Positions 32,400 to 43,740 of a stretch of 64,000 nt of DNA are shown piece by piece. Each line of letters begins with the position of its first letter. Within the stretch, counting starts at the first letter, position 1. The translations under genes and the position numbers were made by a program. The DNA is from Kappaphycus alvarezii. Taxonomy: Eukaryota; Rhodophyta; Florideophyceae; Gigartinales; Solieriaceae. The notes beneath the pieces are model-generated. The model worked only from the letters and a program-made list of their open reading frames with translations, ran no database searches and had not been told where the DNA came from. The stretch covers positions 2,542,001-2,606,000 of the forward strand of contig NADL03000599.1 in assembly GCA_002205965.3 (NCBI GenBank). Reading direction: 5' to 3'.

Positions 32400-32612
32400 A
32401 CTGACTTTACCAATCGTATATTTCAGTGTACGGCACGCTGCCGCGGCCGACATGTCTAGCGCGGCATACCTGCTCGCTGGCATTGAGCCGGCCCTGCAAA
32501 GAATGTTATTTATCATTACCCAGCAGTGACGATTTATCCCGCTCAACGCACCAGCGGCGTGGATACAACCGACCACATCTTCCATACATTAAAATAACCC
32601 CAAATTTTCCCC
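32400..32612 (+). pseudogene. LINE C-terminus with complete 3' tail
   Basis: The frame ends RHAAAADMSSAAYLLAG, then IEPALQRMLFIITQQ, with TGA at 32,527-32,529. It is followed by 30 nt and then the tail motif GACCACATCTTCCATACATT...CAAATTTTCCCC at 32,560-32,612. This copy shows that the CCCC-ending motif is the LINE 3'-UTR. Homologous to 10,164-10,300 and 5,421-5,560 (both minus). Confidence 0.7.
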
Positions 32613-32699
32613 TGCAAGTGAGCCCCGCGAAATCGCACTTCCTTACCTTGAATTCATTTACCAATTGATAGAGAAAAGTCTGGTAATAAATTTTCTGTG

Positions 32700-32860
32700 T
32701 CACTACAGTGTGCTGTACTGTGCTGTAGTGCACAATACAATACAGTACTGCGACCACTACTGTACTGTACATATTGCACTGCGCATTCTACAATTTGGAG
32801 GGCGCAGAAAGTAGAGTACTGTACAGTACTACTGTACAGTATATTTGAATCTACAGACGA
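32700..32860. repeat. Dense TACTGTAC/GTACAGTA cluster
   Basis: Repeated and interleaved TACTGTAC, GTACAGTA and TACAGTACT words, many self-complementary. The same words recur singly elsewhere (5,104; 20,046; 29,885; 33,790; 43,530; 43,553). Confidence 0.55.
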
Positions 32861-34231
32861 GTGGCAACAAATGGCTCGCATTCTGAAAGTCGCTGAGTGT
32901 TTTCTTCTTGAATTAGTGCTGTAGATCACTAGCTCGGCAATCAAGGGTGCCATTCATGCAATAAAATATGACACAATTTCTAGTTTAGGGTCCGCTACTT
33001 GCTTCGCACACACCCCAGAATTTTAGTACACAATACCGTAGGTAGATAAACTCCTTGTGTGGGACGACCAAGGCTTCGGATAATCCAATTGAATGATTGG
33101 ATTGCTGACACCCTCCAATTAGGTTGTTTCTACCCTTAAAACACTGGGTACATGTTGATCCTGAATCAAGAAAGTAGGGAGCTTGGTGTTTCCCAACGTT
33201 ACGCATTGCTTGAAGATCTACAGTACCCTAAAGGCAGGCACCAGGAAATAAAGCAACATCAGGAGTTCGCTGTTCGCCCTTTCTTGCGTATCGATTAAGT
33301 ACGTGAAGGAAGAAGCTCGAGTACAAGCTCGTTCCAAAATTCGACCAATGGGATTACGAAAAACGAAAATAGAAGACGGCACTGGGGCTCCAGAACGTGA
33401 GGGGCTTGGCAGCTCAGTCCTTGTTGATGGTAACAAGCTTCCAGCGCAATTAGATTTCCTTGAATGGCACGTTGTTACCCTTCCAGAAAAGTAAAATACT
33501 GTAGTGTGTAATACAGTTCCAGTAAAAGAATTATATCTTTTTAAGTAAGCCAATTAGAAATCGACCTTAATGTTCAGCAAACAAGATTTTGGCTGAGTGT
33601 TAGTCTTATCCCGAATAAATAAATGCTATTCATTTAATTTCAAGTAAGGAGTAATCATACATTACATATGTGTATGATACATGAGAGGCACTGCATAGAT
33701 TTTTTTGAAATTCAAATAGACCCGTTCGTCAACCAACTGTCAAAGTTTGTAAATCTGCACATGGAAACGAAATATGATAATCAACTAAAAGTACAGTGCT
33801 GTACTTTGAGCTGCTCAATTATCATAACGTACCTCTCCCTTCCATCAAATTATTGTTCAACAGCAAAACAATACTTCCCTATTTTCCCTTTTTCCTTTTT
33901 CTTACAAAATTTAAACTATCTGCGATTGTACAGTAGGCTTCCCGACACCACCTACCTGCACCCCAACTATCAAAAACCCCGTTTTCTTATTACCGCTGCT
34001 CTTTGATTATTCAAACCACCAACCTTTACTCACCCTTTCGTAACGCCCACCCACCTGCTGCCACCAAAACAACAATATATTCATCCCACCTTGCTTTCTT
34101 CGATTCTCCGAAAGGTTGCTACCTCTATTGTCCACCCAAGGCTCGACTACAAAACATAGCTCAAACCGCGCTCGAAGTCACATCACCCTACCGTCCTTCC
34201 ACGGCACAAAGCCAACTCAAAGCATTCACCA
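32861..34231. other. No gene recognised; pyrimidine/CA-rich leader at the right end
   Basis: Short frames on both strands at 33,218-33,553 are mutual shadows with no domain. From about 33,830 to 34,230 the plus strand is rich in C, A and T (ACCAACC, CCACCCACCTG), as in promoters or leaders of the following ORF. Confidence 0.35.
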
Positions 34232-35206
34232 ATGTCCACGTCTTCTCACTCACCGTCCGACCGCCGTCGTCAATGGCTAATTTCCCGCGGCCTCCTGTCC
34301 CCGTCGGGTCCCTCTCGTCGACTTCACGGCCTGTTGCCCTCGGCCCGTCGCAGTCGCTCTGCCGAGGTCGACGTGCGTCTGGAATCCCGCACCACTCCCG
34401 TTCTCATCGCCCGCACGTCCGCCGATCGCCCCTCGGCCCCCCGTGCCGTCTCTATGCCCTCTGGCGACAACCTTCCTTTGCCTTCATCTCAAGATTCCCT
34501 CTATCGTACAGCAAGTTCTCGCGCTGCAGAGTACCGTGATCGTCCTAGCTCGCCGCCGAGAAGACGCTTTCGTATGAGGAGAGGGAGGAAGCAGCGAGGA
34601 AGAGAAGATTATTTCGGTGGGGGCAAGTCGAGGTCCAGGATTACAGTAGTCGATCGTCAGTTGCCGAGGTCCGTGGTCGGAGGATTGTCTGTGGGTTTTG
34701 ATGGTACTGAATGGGATGAGTATCGTGGAAAGATTGATCGTCTTGCTCAGGATGAAAGCTTTATGAACTACTTGACCGAGCCTGTCGAACGAAGGAATGA
34801 GAATGACAGTGAAACCGGTCGTATGGCTGTTAACAAGTTGTATCCCCTAGCTTTCATTCGCCTGTTGGAGGCACATGCGCGTTATGCGAATGAGCGCAAT
34901 GAAGTCGTCAGCCCGGAGGATGAGTTGCACCGTTATGATGATTTGGATGGCGAAGACGAAGATCGCATTGTTCGAACTGCATCTAGTGGCATGTACGATA
35001 TGGGCAGGTTCCGCACAGTGGGGTCGGTTGTAAGTACCGGACGGGGAGGTGCGACTGACGCACACGGTGGACGACGATCGGCGGATGTGGTCCGTTTGAT
35101 CGAGGATCGCAAAGACCGAGAAACTGAGGAACGCAGAATGCAGTACACTACGTATCGTTCGAGGATGAGCCGCGAAGGTCGCGTTGCTTCGGTCCCTGTC
35201 TGCTGA
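34232..35206 (+). CDS. Intact 324-aa protein, unrecognised
   Basis: Longest uninterrupted ORF with a real ATG, in good context (TCACCAATGTCC) after a long CA/CT-rich leader, ending in TGA at 35,206. Residues 1-110 are Ser/Arg/Pro-rich and probably disordered (SSPPRRRFRMRRGRKQRGRE at about 107-126 is strongly basic, a possible nuclear or nucleic-acid-binding segment). Residues 150-250 look folded and helical (FDGTEWDEYRGKIDRL, MAVNKLYPLAFIRLLEAHAR). An acidic patch (EDELHRYDDLDGEDEDR), a Gly-rich linker and a basic helix-prone tail follow. No catalytic motif, signal peptide or membrane segment. It could be a host gene or a gag-like protein of an unknown element. It is free of stops amid decayed DNA, so it is young or selected. 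Confidence 0.6.
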   Translation: MSTSSHSPSDRRRQWLISRGLLSPSGPSRRLHGLLPSARRSRSAEVDVRLESRTTPVLIARTSADRPSAPRAVSMPSGDNLPLPSSQDSLYRTASSRAAEYRDRPSSPPRRRFRMRRGRKQRGREDYFGGGKSRSRITVVDRQLPRSVVGGLSVGFDGTEWDEYRGKIDRLAQDESFMNYLTEPVERRNENDSETGRMAVNKLYPLAFIRLLEAHARYANERNEVVSPEDELHRYDDLDGEDEDRIVRTASSGMYDMGRFRTVGSVVSTGRGGATDAHGGRRSADVVRLIEDRKDRETEERRMQYTTYRSRMSREGRVASVPVC

Positions 35207-37388
35207 GTATCGAAGAACGGTGAGTGGATACGCAGAAGGGGAGGATGGATTACACTAGCGCCATGTATCGTTAGCTTGTGTGTTTGTTTGCCAATATTTG
35301 TGCCTTGATTTTTCCTTTGTGGTTTGTACATACCTCGTGATGTTTTTCCCTGAGAAGTAAAGCCAGGGGCTCAACCTTGTGGCTCAATTTGATAACCAGT
35401 ATTTAGACTGCTGCACTCCATTCTTGCTGCATGTGGAACGCTCCAGACATGATATTCACACTTGGCCATCATAGCCTCCCACCTTTCGCGAGTACGCAGG
35501 TAGAGTACGACGGTTAGCGCAACTCTGCTCGGTCATGCACTACTACATATGCTGATTTTGCGACCTCATCTCGCTTCGTTCGACCCTCTGACTGTCTCAG
35601 CGGTGCGTTTTTATTCGTTGAACGGGTTGGGATGGGCGACGGATCGCACGATCGCTCCGGAGGCGTAATCCCTTTGCACTGTTGAAATAGCGCAACAAGC
35701 AGGTAGCGACGCGAGCTATGTGAAGATTTGGCCGCCATATATCTTCCTACGTATAACCTAAGTTGGCGACAAGTACTGATGGGGCATGGTGTGTAATCAC
35801 AGGCTGTGCTTAGTTGATGAGAACGTGAAGTTTCCGCATGACCCAGGAGGATAGGCAAACCTAGTCGGTTAGGAGAGCCCTGTCGGACAGACTAACCCAG
35901 TCGGGATCTCTGTCTGCACTGGGTCATGTCGATGTGTCGTAGGGTCCGTATGTATAGCGGATGGGCATCTTGTGTCGCTAGCTTGCGAAGAGGTCGAGGG
36001 TGGAGACGGATGAGCTTTGAGAGGGAGAGGCACAGAACGTGTGCTTTCACTGCAAACATGAGTAAAAGCGAAGTATACGCTTGTTGTGCCCAACTGCCCG
36101 CCTCAATGTTAAGCGTGTCAAGGTCGGAATAGAGATGTGTATAATCGACGACGTAAAAGGCGATTATCCGGGCTTCGCATCGGCTGTGATAGGGTATCGA
36201 GCGCTGTCACAACCCAATGTGAGGCGAGCTGATCGGGCAAATCAGAACCCACCCCTGCCCCCTGGTGGCCATTTGCGATTCCGGCAGCCGCAAAGGCGAT
36301 TCACCTAACGTAAGAGACTGTTTGCAAACTAAGGACGTGATGACATGGTCTTGTGGCTTGTAGTGTATGGCGAAGGGGACAACATATCTGGAGGATACTT
36401 GATTGATGCTGGTGGTCGGACGTCTGTCACGCAGGGATGAATCGAAATGTCTACGGGGAAAAAGACATGTCGGGATTAACCTACGTTGTTTGTTCGCCGC
36501 GGAGGCAATCGACATCGCACATGCACGGAGAGGCAAGGTGATGCACAACTGTAACTGTGGGATGCCCCATCGCGTTAGCCAAATTTTTCTACCGCGATCG
36601 TCGGGCAAGGCGCCACTGCGGGAGGCGTGCGGCTTAAATGTGTAATTTCGATCACTAATTTCCGGCGGTGTCTGGACGCTCTGTGCACTGTGTAGGCTAA
36701 AATTGATGAAAAGAAACGCCAAATATTCCAGTTTTCGCTCAAAAGTTCTGTGCAGCACGCAGAGATCGCGAAGTAAGAAACTTTATTTATTTTAACCGAC
36801 CAAGCAGTGCCACTTGGCCAAATCATTGAACTTCAATTAAACAGTAATGGCAAATTTTCTTACAGTAGACCTATGGAAAGGTCCCGGGCAGTGCTGTAGA
36901 AGGCACGCCGAATCCATAGCACCGGCGGCCGCAGCTTGTACAGTATTTGCTGCTAATTTTTCGAACGAATTTTAAACTAATTTACAGTAGAGACAAAATT
37001 TTATTCGAATTTCAGGATCGGACTGTGTCCGGTCCGGCGTCGAGTGCTCGATGCCCGCGCTAAAGCGTTCATACATACTGTATTAGCAGGCTGTACATTC
37101 TGTAGCAGCCTGGGTTGGAACGTGGCGGCTAAGAGAGGAGTAAACCATCGTTTTGCTCATCTTCGCACGCTGAGGTCTTCCGCTCAGCCCTTCTCCTCCA
37201 ACCCAACTTCTCTATTACCTCCAATTCCAACTCCTCATAACATCACACTTTTCTTACCGACGAAAGCGTCGCCCCACGACAGATTGTGCTTTCGTGTAAT
37301 TTTCGTAGTCCTATGCCTGGAGTTAGATGACACTGATGGCTGATCTTGAGCAGCAAGTTAGAGCAGGTTACGGAGTAGATATCACTTC
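35207..37388. other. No gene recognised
   Basis: Frames reach 183 codons (36,207-36,758 minus) but overlap plus-strand frames (36,403-36,645) and show no domain. No tail motif or LTR was seen before the gypsy 5' LTR. Confidence 0.35.
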
Positions 37389-37615
37389 TTTTAGTTATGT
37401 TAGTTGTGCCCGTGCATCTCCCGACATGGGAAGATATTGTACGATATATCCCCAGGTCACATAGGGTTAGGGACTAGGAACTGTACACTTGCCTCAAGGC
37501 ACACTAAATAACGTATAGGCGAGCACAGAGCAGAAAAAAGAGGAGAAAAAGAAGTACAAGGAAGGTTCCGCTTGGCCTCTGGACAGGAAAAGTAAAGAAC
37601 GTGAAATGCATTACG
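37389..37615 (+). repeat. Gypsy 5' LTR
   Basis: Shares TGTTAGTTGTGCCCGTG, CCCCAGGTCA.ATAGGGTTA, GTACACTTGCC and CCGCTTGGCC.CTGGACAGG with the 3' copy at 43,439. About 227 bp. Confidence 0.85.
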
Positions 37616-37774
37616 TAGTACTGCATCAAACATTCCACAAAATGATGGACTGTAACCCCTCCGCCACCTTTCCCATTGTAGAACCCATCTTACGATATCG
37701 CCCGCTTCCTTTTTGGCGTTCCGGAACATATTTATTCGCGGAGAGACGGCAAACGAGAAAGCCCTTCACACTCT

Positions 37775-38260
37775 TTGCAATCTGGAGCGGATGCGTTCAA
37801 ATTCTACCACGAGTCGTTTGCGAAAGGAGATTCTCTTACTAGTGACGCAGAGAAGTACGAAATCGTTAAGATGCAGCTCATCGATGAGTTCGCGAAGAAT
37901 GCGAAATCCGATGTGGAAGTTCAAGAAGCTGTGACTGCAGGAATGGACGCTGGAGACAAAGGAATATCTCTGACGCGAATGCATGCCCTCTGCAAGAACG
38001 CATGTCTCAAAGATACGACTACATTAGGTTTAGTTCGCATATTAGTGGTGGGACACCAAGAGTTGGCTCAAATCGTCATGAATTGGGCCCTGCCGGACTT
38101 CAAAGGACTTAAAAAGGCAATTGAAGAATTTCACTTCAGAAAAAGGCATTTTTCGCATGCAAGGAGGCAACTTAAGCGCCTGTGGCTGCGTTGAAATGGA
38201 TTCTGCAGAGATCTGACGTGCCCGCTGTCGAGCCGCAGCAGCTGGAATAAAATGTTGACC
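37775..38260 (+). pseudogene. Gypsy gag remnant
   Basis: Frame 37,775-38,194 (139 codons, SGADAFKFYHESFAKGDSLT..., QLIDEFAKNAKSDVEVQEAV) is helical and polar, as gag capsid regions are. The next bases (38,175-38,215) spell a damaged zinc knuckle when shifts are allowed (NGFCRDLTCP against C..C..G....C). Called mainly from position between the 5' LTR and the protease. Confidence 0.5.
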
Positions 38261-38941
38261 AGCTGGGCGGACAGTGTGACGAGATTCTCTCTTCGTGAGG
38301 AAGCAGTTTGAGATGGAGGGACCTTTCGCTACGATTGATGACAACTTTAGTTGCAGTTTCTGGTGGCAAAGGTGGAACCGTGCTACTAAGTGGCCTCAGA
38401 ACTTCCACAGGCACACTCTATACTCCTCTTGTGAAAAGAGATACCACTTAGAGGAAAACTTAGGGTCAAGGGAACATTACAGAGGAATATGTTGTGTCGG
38501 AATCACACGGACAGGTTCAACGTTTAGAAAACGACTTGGGATGAAGGAAAACAACGACAGTGAGCCCGTTGACGTCGTCTTGGAGTCTCTCAAGGGCGAT
38601 TTGGTGGTCGCAGCAAGAAGATCGCAGGCGGCCAAGCACTTGAAGAGCAGCAAAGAGACAATTTCATCGACATCGTCGCGTTGGTGAGTAGGGTCCCATT
38701 AGTTGGCCCATCGATGGTCGTTTCCGAGTCAAGTAGGACGAAAAAGAAGATACGGAAGACAAAGAGGGCATTTGGAGCCCTCCAGGAACACGTCGGGGAA
38801 GTACAACGTGGTCGCGGAGCTGCCTTTGGCCTCTTCGGGAATGAACTTTCGGCAGCTTCTCTGAGGATACGCTGATGAGGGGAGAAAGCTGTTGAAGCGT
38901 CTGGTCTGCAAGACTATCCCAGTGATTCAGGCCTTCATGGA

Positions 38942-39493
38942 ATGTCACCCGGAGGGCCCTCGTCTGTTGGGAGTCGTGGCCGTGAAGTCCTATGGGAAGC
39001 ACACTCAGCTCTATTGGAAACGGACACAGTAACAAAACTTATGTATTGGTACTTCTGGGAGAAGATGGCTCTCGTTCCGACGGCTACTGATCTTCATAAT
39101 ACCGTCGCCGATGGAACGGTTGCCCAAGTCATTGGTTTTTTGGAGAAGTTTCCAGTCTCTTTCGAAACCCTGGTGGTGCTATCGGACTTCTTGGTGGTAC
39201 GGAGCGAGCCGTTGGACGCGATTATAGGCAGCCCCACCTTGGAATCCATGCAGTCAAATCTGGATTATGGCTGCCAGCAAGTCGCTTTGACGGTAGGGAA
39301 GAAAGAGGCTCTCCTGTCCCTTCTGAGCGAGCCGCCAGTGGTCGATGGGCCTCGGACAGATGGCGAAGACTTTACCTTGCTCGCTCCCCGGAGGAGTCGG
39401 GGAGCGAACAATTCCCACCTTCATCGTCCTCATTGTCAGGTGGTAGTGACAGTAGGTCGGATACAGAGCATTTGTTGGTGCTGGCAATCTTAA
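38942..39493 (+). pseudogene. Gypsy retropepsin-like region
   Basis: The reading TVADGTVAQVIGFLEKFPVS, VVLSDFLVVRSEPLDAIIGS, then LTVGKKEALLSLL follows the retropepsin pattern (strand, conserved hydrophobic I-I-G, two-residue spacing), but the DTG active-site motif upstream is not readable. The next frame shifts at about 39,430. Confidence 0.5.
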
Positions 39494-39699
39494 GCAAGAA
39501 ACCGTATGAGGCCAACCTGGTGGGACTAACGTCGGAGGGGGAAGTCACCGGGGAAGATGAGAAGGCGGTTCATGTAGCTTTTCTCGTCTTGAAGGTGAAA
39601 CATCTCGAGGGGGACAACCAGAGGAATCTATTGAAGTCTACCAAGCATTCGGATGTGAAAGCGTGATAGCGTATATCCATACATGATCTGGAACCGGCT

Positions 39700-40980
39700 C
39701 TATGTGCCAGTGGTACATTCTTCCGAGTTGAAGGACGAGACTCTGTTACATTCGAAAGTCCGACGAACACCGCCGAAGGATGACGACGAGGTGAAGAAAG
39801 AGGTATAGGAGAGATTGGAAGCCGGAACTATTACGCCGTCAAGGTCCGCGTGGTCCTTTCCGGTAGTGATAGCCAGGAAGAAAGATGGAAGGCTCCGGTT
39901 CTGAGCCGATTATTGTCAGTTGAACGGAGTGATGAATCAATACCGTTAGACTCTTCTGAAAATTGGAGAGCTGTTCGACGAGCTCTTAAGTTCCATTTTT
40001 TTCGCGACACTGGAACTTTAAACTTGTTACTGGCAGGTGAGGATGGCCGGGAATTGTAAGGAGAGGACTAATTTGGGTTTCGGTATGGGACATATAAGTT
40101 CGAGGTGACACCAATCGGGTTAATGAACGCACCGGCTACTCTCCAGCGCATGACAGACGAAGTTCTCCGCGGACTGCCGTTCGCGATAGTATAACTGGAC
40201 GACGTCGTGATTTTCTCGAAGACGCTGGAAGAACATACAGAACACTGTAGGCAGGTTTTCGAATGGATAAAAGAGGCAAGACTGAAGCTAAATGTGACTA
40301 ATTGTATCTTCGGGCAGTCTAAAGTCAAGTTAACTGGTCACGTGATCAACGAAACTGGCGTTAAGGTCGATACGGAAAAATTAAAGGAAGTTTTAGAAGC
40401 TCATATGCCGTCGAATGTGACGGATATGGGAGTTTTGTCGGATTAGAGGGCTACTACTGGCTCTTTATATGTAACTTTGCAGATAAGTCAGCAGTACTAT
40501 ACACCGCAACCTTCGTTAAGAAGGCCTTTCGGTGGATCCCGGAGATGCAAGAGGCTTTCGAGTACTTGGAGAAACTGACGATGCCTACAGTACTTGCGTT
40601 TCCGGATTTCGAGTCCCCTTTCGTGGTATAAATTGATGCTTCCTCTGCTGCCAAAGGAATAGTTTTATCGCAGAAGAAAGAAAATGGAAAAGTGCACCCG
40701 GTACATTTCGCATCTCGGACGATGACGGAGCAGGAGCACCGCTACGATACGAGCGAACGAGAATCACTCGCTGCAGTGTTCGCTCTAACGAAGTCCCGCG
40801 TTTATCTCTCGTCTGAAAACCGTTCGCGATATATATATGGACCAGTAAGCCCTGTGAAGGGCATTTAAGAAAAAGAGCATTCACGGGCGGCTTGCCACAT
40901 GGATGGAACTGATGACCGGGTATAATTTCGAGGTAAGATATCGGCCTCGGGCAGCAAATGGTGCTGTTGCTTATCTTTCG
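39700..40980 (+). pseudogene. Gypsy reverse transcriptase and RNase H
   Basis: RT: FEVTPIGLMNAPATLQRM (40,100-40,155), then IV*LDDVVIFSKTLEEH, in which the catalytic YxDD motif is reduced to *LDD by a TAA. LTGHVINETGVKVDTEKL is the usual downstream block. RNase H: PFVV*IDASSAAKGIVLSQ (first catalytic Asp kept), then HFASRTMTEQEHRYDTSERE. The thumb block MTGYNFEVRYRPRAANG closes the region. Stops interrupt every domain. Confidence 0.85.
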
Positions 40981-41054
40981 CACAGGCCTCATGGTGGCCA
41001 AATGCATAGAGAGGACGAGGAAATGAACCTCAAAGTAGGATTGGTGGCCACAGA

Positions 41055-41860
41055 ATGCTGGGCCGGTCCCAAACGCGCAGGGTTGGAGCAGCAACTACTG
41101 GATATGGCAACTATTTTGGCAGGAGAAATGGTCCTACAAAAGGACCCGAAGAAGAAGACAGCGATAAGAAGGAACTTGAAGAAGTTCATGATGTGGAACG
41201 ATACGTTTTTCTTTCGAAAGAAGGATGTACTACGTATCATATCACTATGAAGGCAGCCTAACGAGATTAAAGCGATATTTTACGAGAAAAAAGACCATTA
41301 GGACGTTTGCTCTTAGAGAAAGTTTATCAGGAATCGCTTTTGGTGGCCGGAACATAACCGAAATATCGTGGAATACGTCAAGGCATGTGATAAGTGTCAA
41401 CACGCACTCATCGACCTTAGGCCTCCCTCCACTGGACTGCTGAATACGTTTTAGATTGACTTCCCAAAACCATTCAAGGGGTCGAAGAAAGGGAAGAAGT
41501 TCGTGTTGGTTGCGATGGAGCACATGAATAGTTGGCTGATTGCGTGTGCGACGACGAATTACGCCTACGATATTGTGATTAAGTTAGTCAAGGACGAGAT
41601 TATAGTGCAATTCGGACCGCCGGAGAGGATCGTGTCGGACAACGAGAAAGCATTTATAGCTGCTTCGGTCCAAAGTTTTATTAAAAAACACGGAGTGGAG
41701 TGGAGTGCCGTTTTTCTCTACGCACCAATGGCTAATGAGAGGGCAAAAGGAATGGTGAGAACTATTAAGCACGCCATCAAGAGGTCTTTCGTTGAAAACA
41801 GAGGCGACTGAGGCGATAGCTTCCTCGAGTACTGTATGGCTATAGAAGGCGTAATCTAGA
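41055..41860 (+). pseudogene. Gypsy integrase
   Basis: A first catalytic Asp is likely in F*IDFPKPF (about 41,455). The second is FGPPERIVSDNEKAF. The Glu lies in the YAPMANERAKGMVRTIKH block (normally PMSNGRAERMV). The upstream frame at 41,055-41,261 occupies the zinc-binding region but lacks a readable HHCC. The frame 41,503-41,811 is the best-preserved piece (102 codons). Confidence 0.85.
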
Positions 41861-42549
41861 GGGCAAGGCTTCGCCGTTCCGGCTGATGCATTGAGTCAAC
41901 TGGAGGATGTCAGCTAACAATGCGGTGGCTCCATTTCGCGAAGCGAGCCTCTCGAATAGTGTCTTCGAAATACTAGGTTAATCGCGGTTACGCGCGGTGA
42001 TGGTGGAAAAGTCTGGGATTCTATGGGAACTGAAGGGCCACGTGAGGGAATTAGAAGTAGGGGACAAAGTCCTGACCACTCACAACTTTCAATAAGGCTA
42101 AGAAGTGACCGGTGCTCGAGTCGTCCTTCTGTGGGCCATGCAGGGTGATCAAGGCCGATCATCCGCGCTACGAGCTGGTTTCTTCGACGGGTCGGATGAC
42201 CCGAAAGGCAATCCGCGCTCGCCTTCTAGTGGGTATACAAGATTATCGAACAAGGTTGTGTAAGAAGCTTGAAAGGAGTTCCAAGGGTTCGACTCGCCAA
42301 CAATGAACCACATTCAAGGCTTTTCATTTTAAAGGGACGCACGAACATTCACTTAATTCAAGTAGAAGCATAGAAAATAAAAGGACGATAAATAGGGGAA
42401 CAAGGTGGTCGGAAGAGTGTAAAGGGCGGGAAAGAATGAATGGGAATAAAAAAGAGGTAAAGAGGACGATAAATGATCAGAGACCGGCTGGTCGGGCCTG
42501 GACCGGAAGGTGGGCGAGACAGTCGGCGCCGTGAGAAGTAGACTGACTC

Positions 42550-43283
42550 TCGTTCTAATTCCTCCATTCTCTGATCCTTTTGGTCCTTTTTTCATCCTTT
42601 CTGTTACGGAGAGATGGCGTCGTGGATGAGAGGGAACGTGGAGGGAGGCACTTACGGGTGGCTGAGTTGGTGAAGTTTGTGTAAGAGCGTTGATGTGGCC
42701 TCCGGAAAATGAAGGGCAGCTGTGGAGCATAGTGAGAGTCGGGGTAACCAATGAAGAAAAAAGCGAAAGATGAGGAATCATCTCTGGCCCAGGAAGAGAG
42801 AGCCTGTGAGAAGACGGAGGAATTTGCCCATGTGGAGGATATGGGTGAGTGATTAGGTGTGAGCGAGGTGTGGAGATACTGTGTGTGTTCCAGACTGGGA
42901 TTAAAACAGCAGCCCAGAGCGAGCGCGGAAGGGGCCTTGCCGTGTCTGTCTTGAGAGTGAAGTTAGAAGCGTGAGAGGAAAGTTATTGGAGCGTGCCACA
43001 GACTAATATTAGCGGGAGAAGTGTGTTTTGATTAGAAGGCATTCGAGTACCTGGTAAGCCTGTATAGTTGAGAAGGGATCTGGTATAGAGAGCGTAGATG
43101 GGCATGATGAGTATTTGGGATGCGAGCGGAGGTACGAGAGATTGAGGAGAAAAATCGGCGGTGGACGGCTAGATACGGTGGGTGGGAGATATCAACAAGG
43201 ACGAAGCTGCGACGACATGCCAATGGAAGCCCACCCGAGTATACCAGCTGTTCTACAGCACATCGGAACGCCTCAAGAGGCAT
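42550..43283 (-). pseudogene. Unrecognised repeated ORF (copy 2), antisense in gypsy
   Basis: Minus-strand frames 43,283-43,032 (RRFFSSISRTSARIPNTHHA...LRSLYQI) and about 42,850-42,550 (FLHWLP..., with stops) align in order with the 599-1,360 ORF (RRLFATILRTQGNIHQTHPA, FLHWFP). Nucleotide similarity is visible (ACGCTCTyACaCAaaCT). This copy is broken, so if it is a gene family this member is dead. It sits between the integrase and 3' LTR, either as an insertion or as an antisense part of the element. Confidence 0.4.
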
Positions 43284-43438
43284 TTGGGGAAGATTTAGGT
43301 AGTTTTACTGTTGTTGAATGGTTGAAAAGTTTGGTGGTAGTTTGGGGCATGGTTTGACGGTGCTAGGGGGTACTACAGCCCGGTGGGGTGTGCTTGCGTG
43401 ATTTTATGCGTTTGGGGCGCACTTTGAATCCTGGGAAA

Positions 43439-43651
43439 TGTTAGTCATGTTAGTTGTGCCCGTGAACCTCCGGACCTGGGTAGATATCGTACGGTATCTC
43501 CCCAGGTCATATAGGGTTAAGGACTAGGTACTGTACACTTGCCCCACCGCACAGTACAGTACAAATATGCGACCAAAGAGGAGAAAAAAGAGAAGAAAGG
43601 CTCCGCTTGGCCCCTGGACAGGAAAAAATGCAGACTGTGACATGAATTACA
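43439..43651 (+). repeat. Gypsy 3' LTR
   Basis: TGTTAGTCATGTTAGTTGTG ... GAATTACA, preceded by a short purine run (TGGGAAA), a weak polypurine tract. It pairs with 37,389-37,615. Confidence 0.85.
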
Positions 43652-43680
43652 ACAACTGATATCAGCTACCTCACGAAATA

Positions 43681-43740
43681 CCCTGGGCCATAGCCACTCG
43701 CTTCTTTCAAATATAAAAAACCGAAGCTTCCACCCCTTTT
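43681..43740 (+). repeat. LINE tail motif beside the gypsy 3' LTR
   Basis: CCATAGCCACTCGCTTCTTTC...CGAAGCTTCCACCCC, a diverged copy of the tail motif, about 30 bp after the LTR. Confidence 0.4.

Larger units (their letters stand above)
37389..43651 (+). mobile_element. Ty3/gypsy retrotransposon with both LTRs (~6.3 kb)
   Basis: Direct repeats at 37,389-37,615 and 43,439-43,651 bracket gag, protease, RT, RNase H and integrase in Ty3/gypsy order on the plus strand. The 3' LTR has TG...CA ends; the 5' copy is mutated to TT...CG. The flanks (ACTTC left, ACAAC right) are not a clear target duplication. Many stops make it inactive. About 1.1 kb between integrase and 3' LTR carries an antisense copy of the unknown ORF seen at 599-1,360. 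Confidence 0.85.

Noticed and set aside
42265-42305. tRNA T-arm-like GGGTTCGACTCGCC
   Set aside because: No D-arm, anticodon arm or acceptor pairing found around it; it lies in gypsy integrase-derived sequence.
37377-43667. GATATCA near both outer edges of the gypsy element as its target duplication
   Set aside because: The repeats lie about 10 bp outside the LTR limits set by the 5'/3' comparison, so they do not abut the ends.
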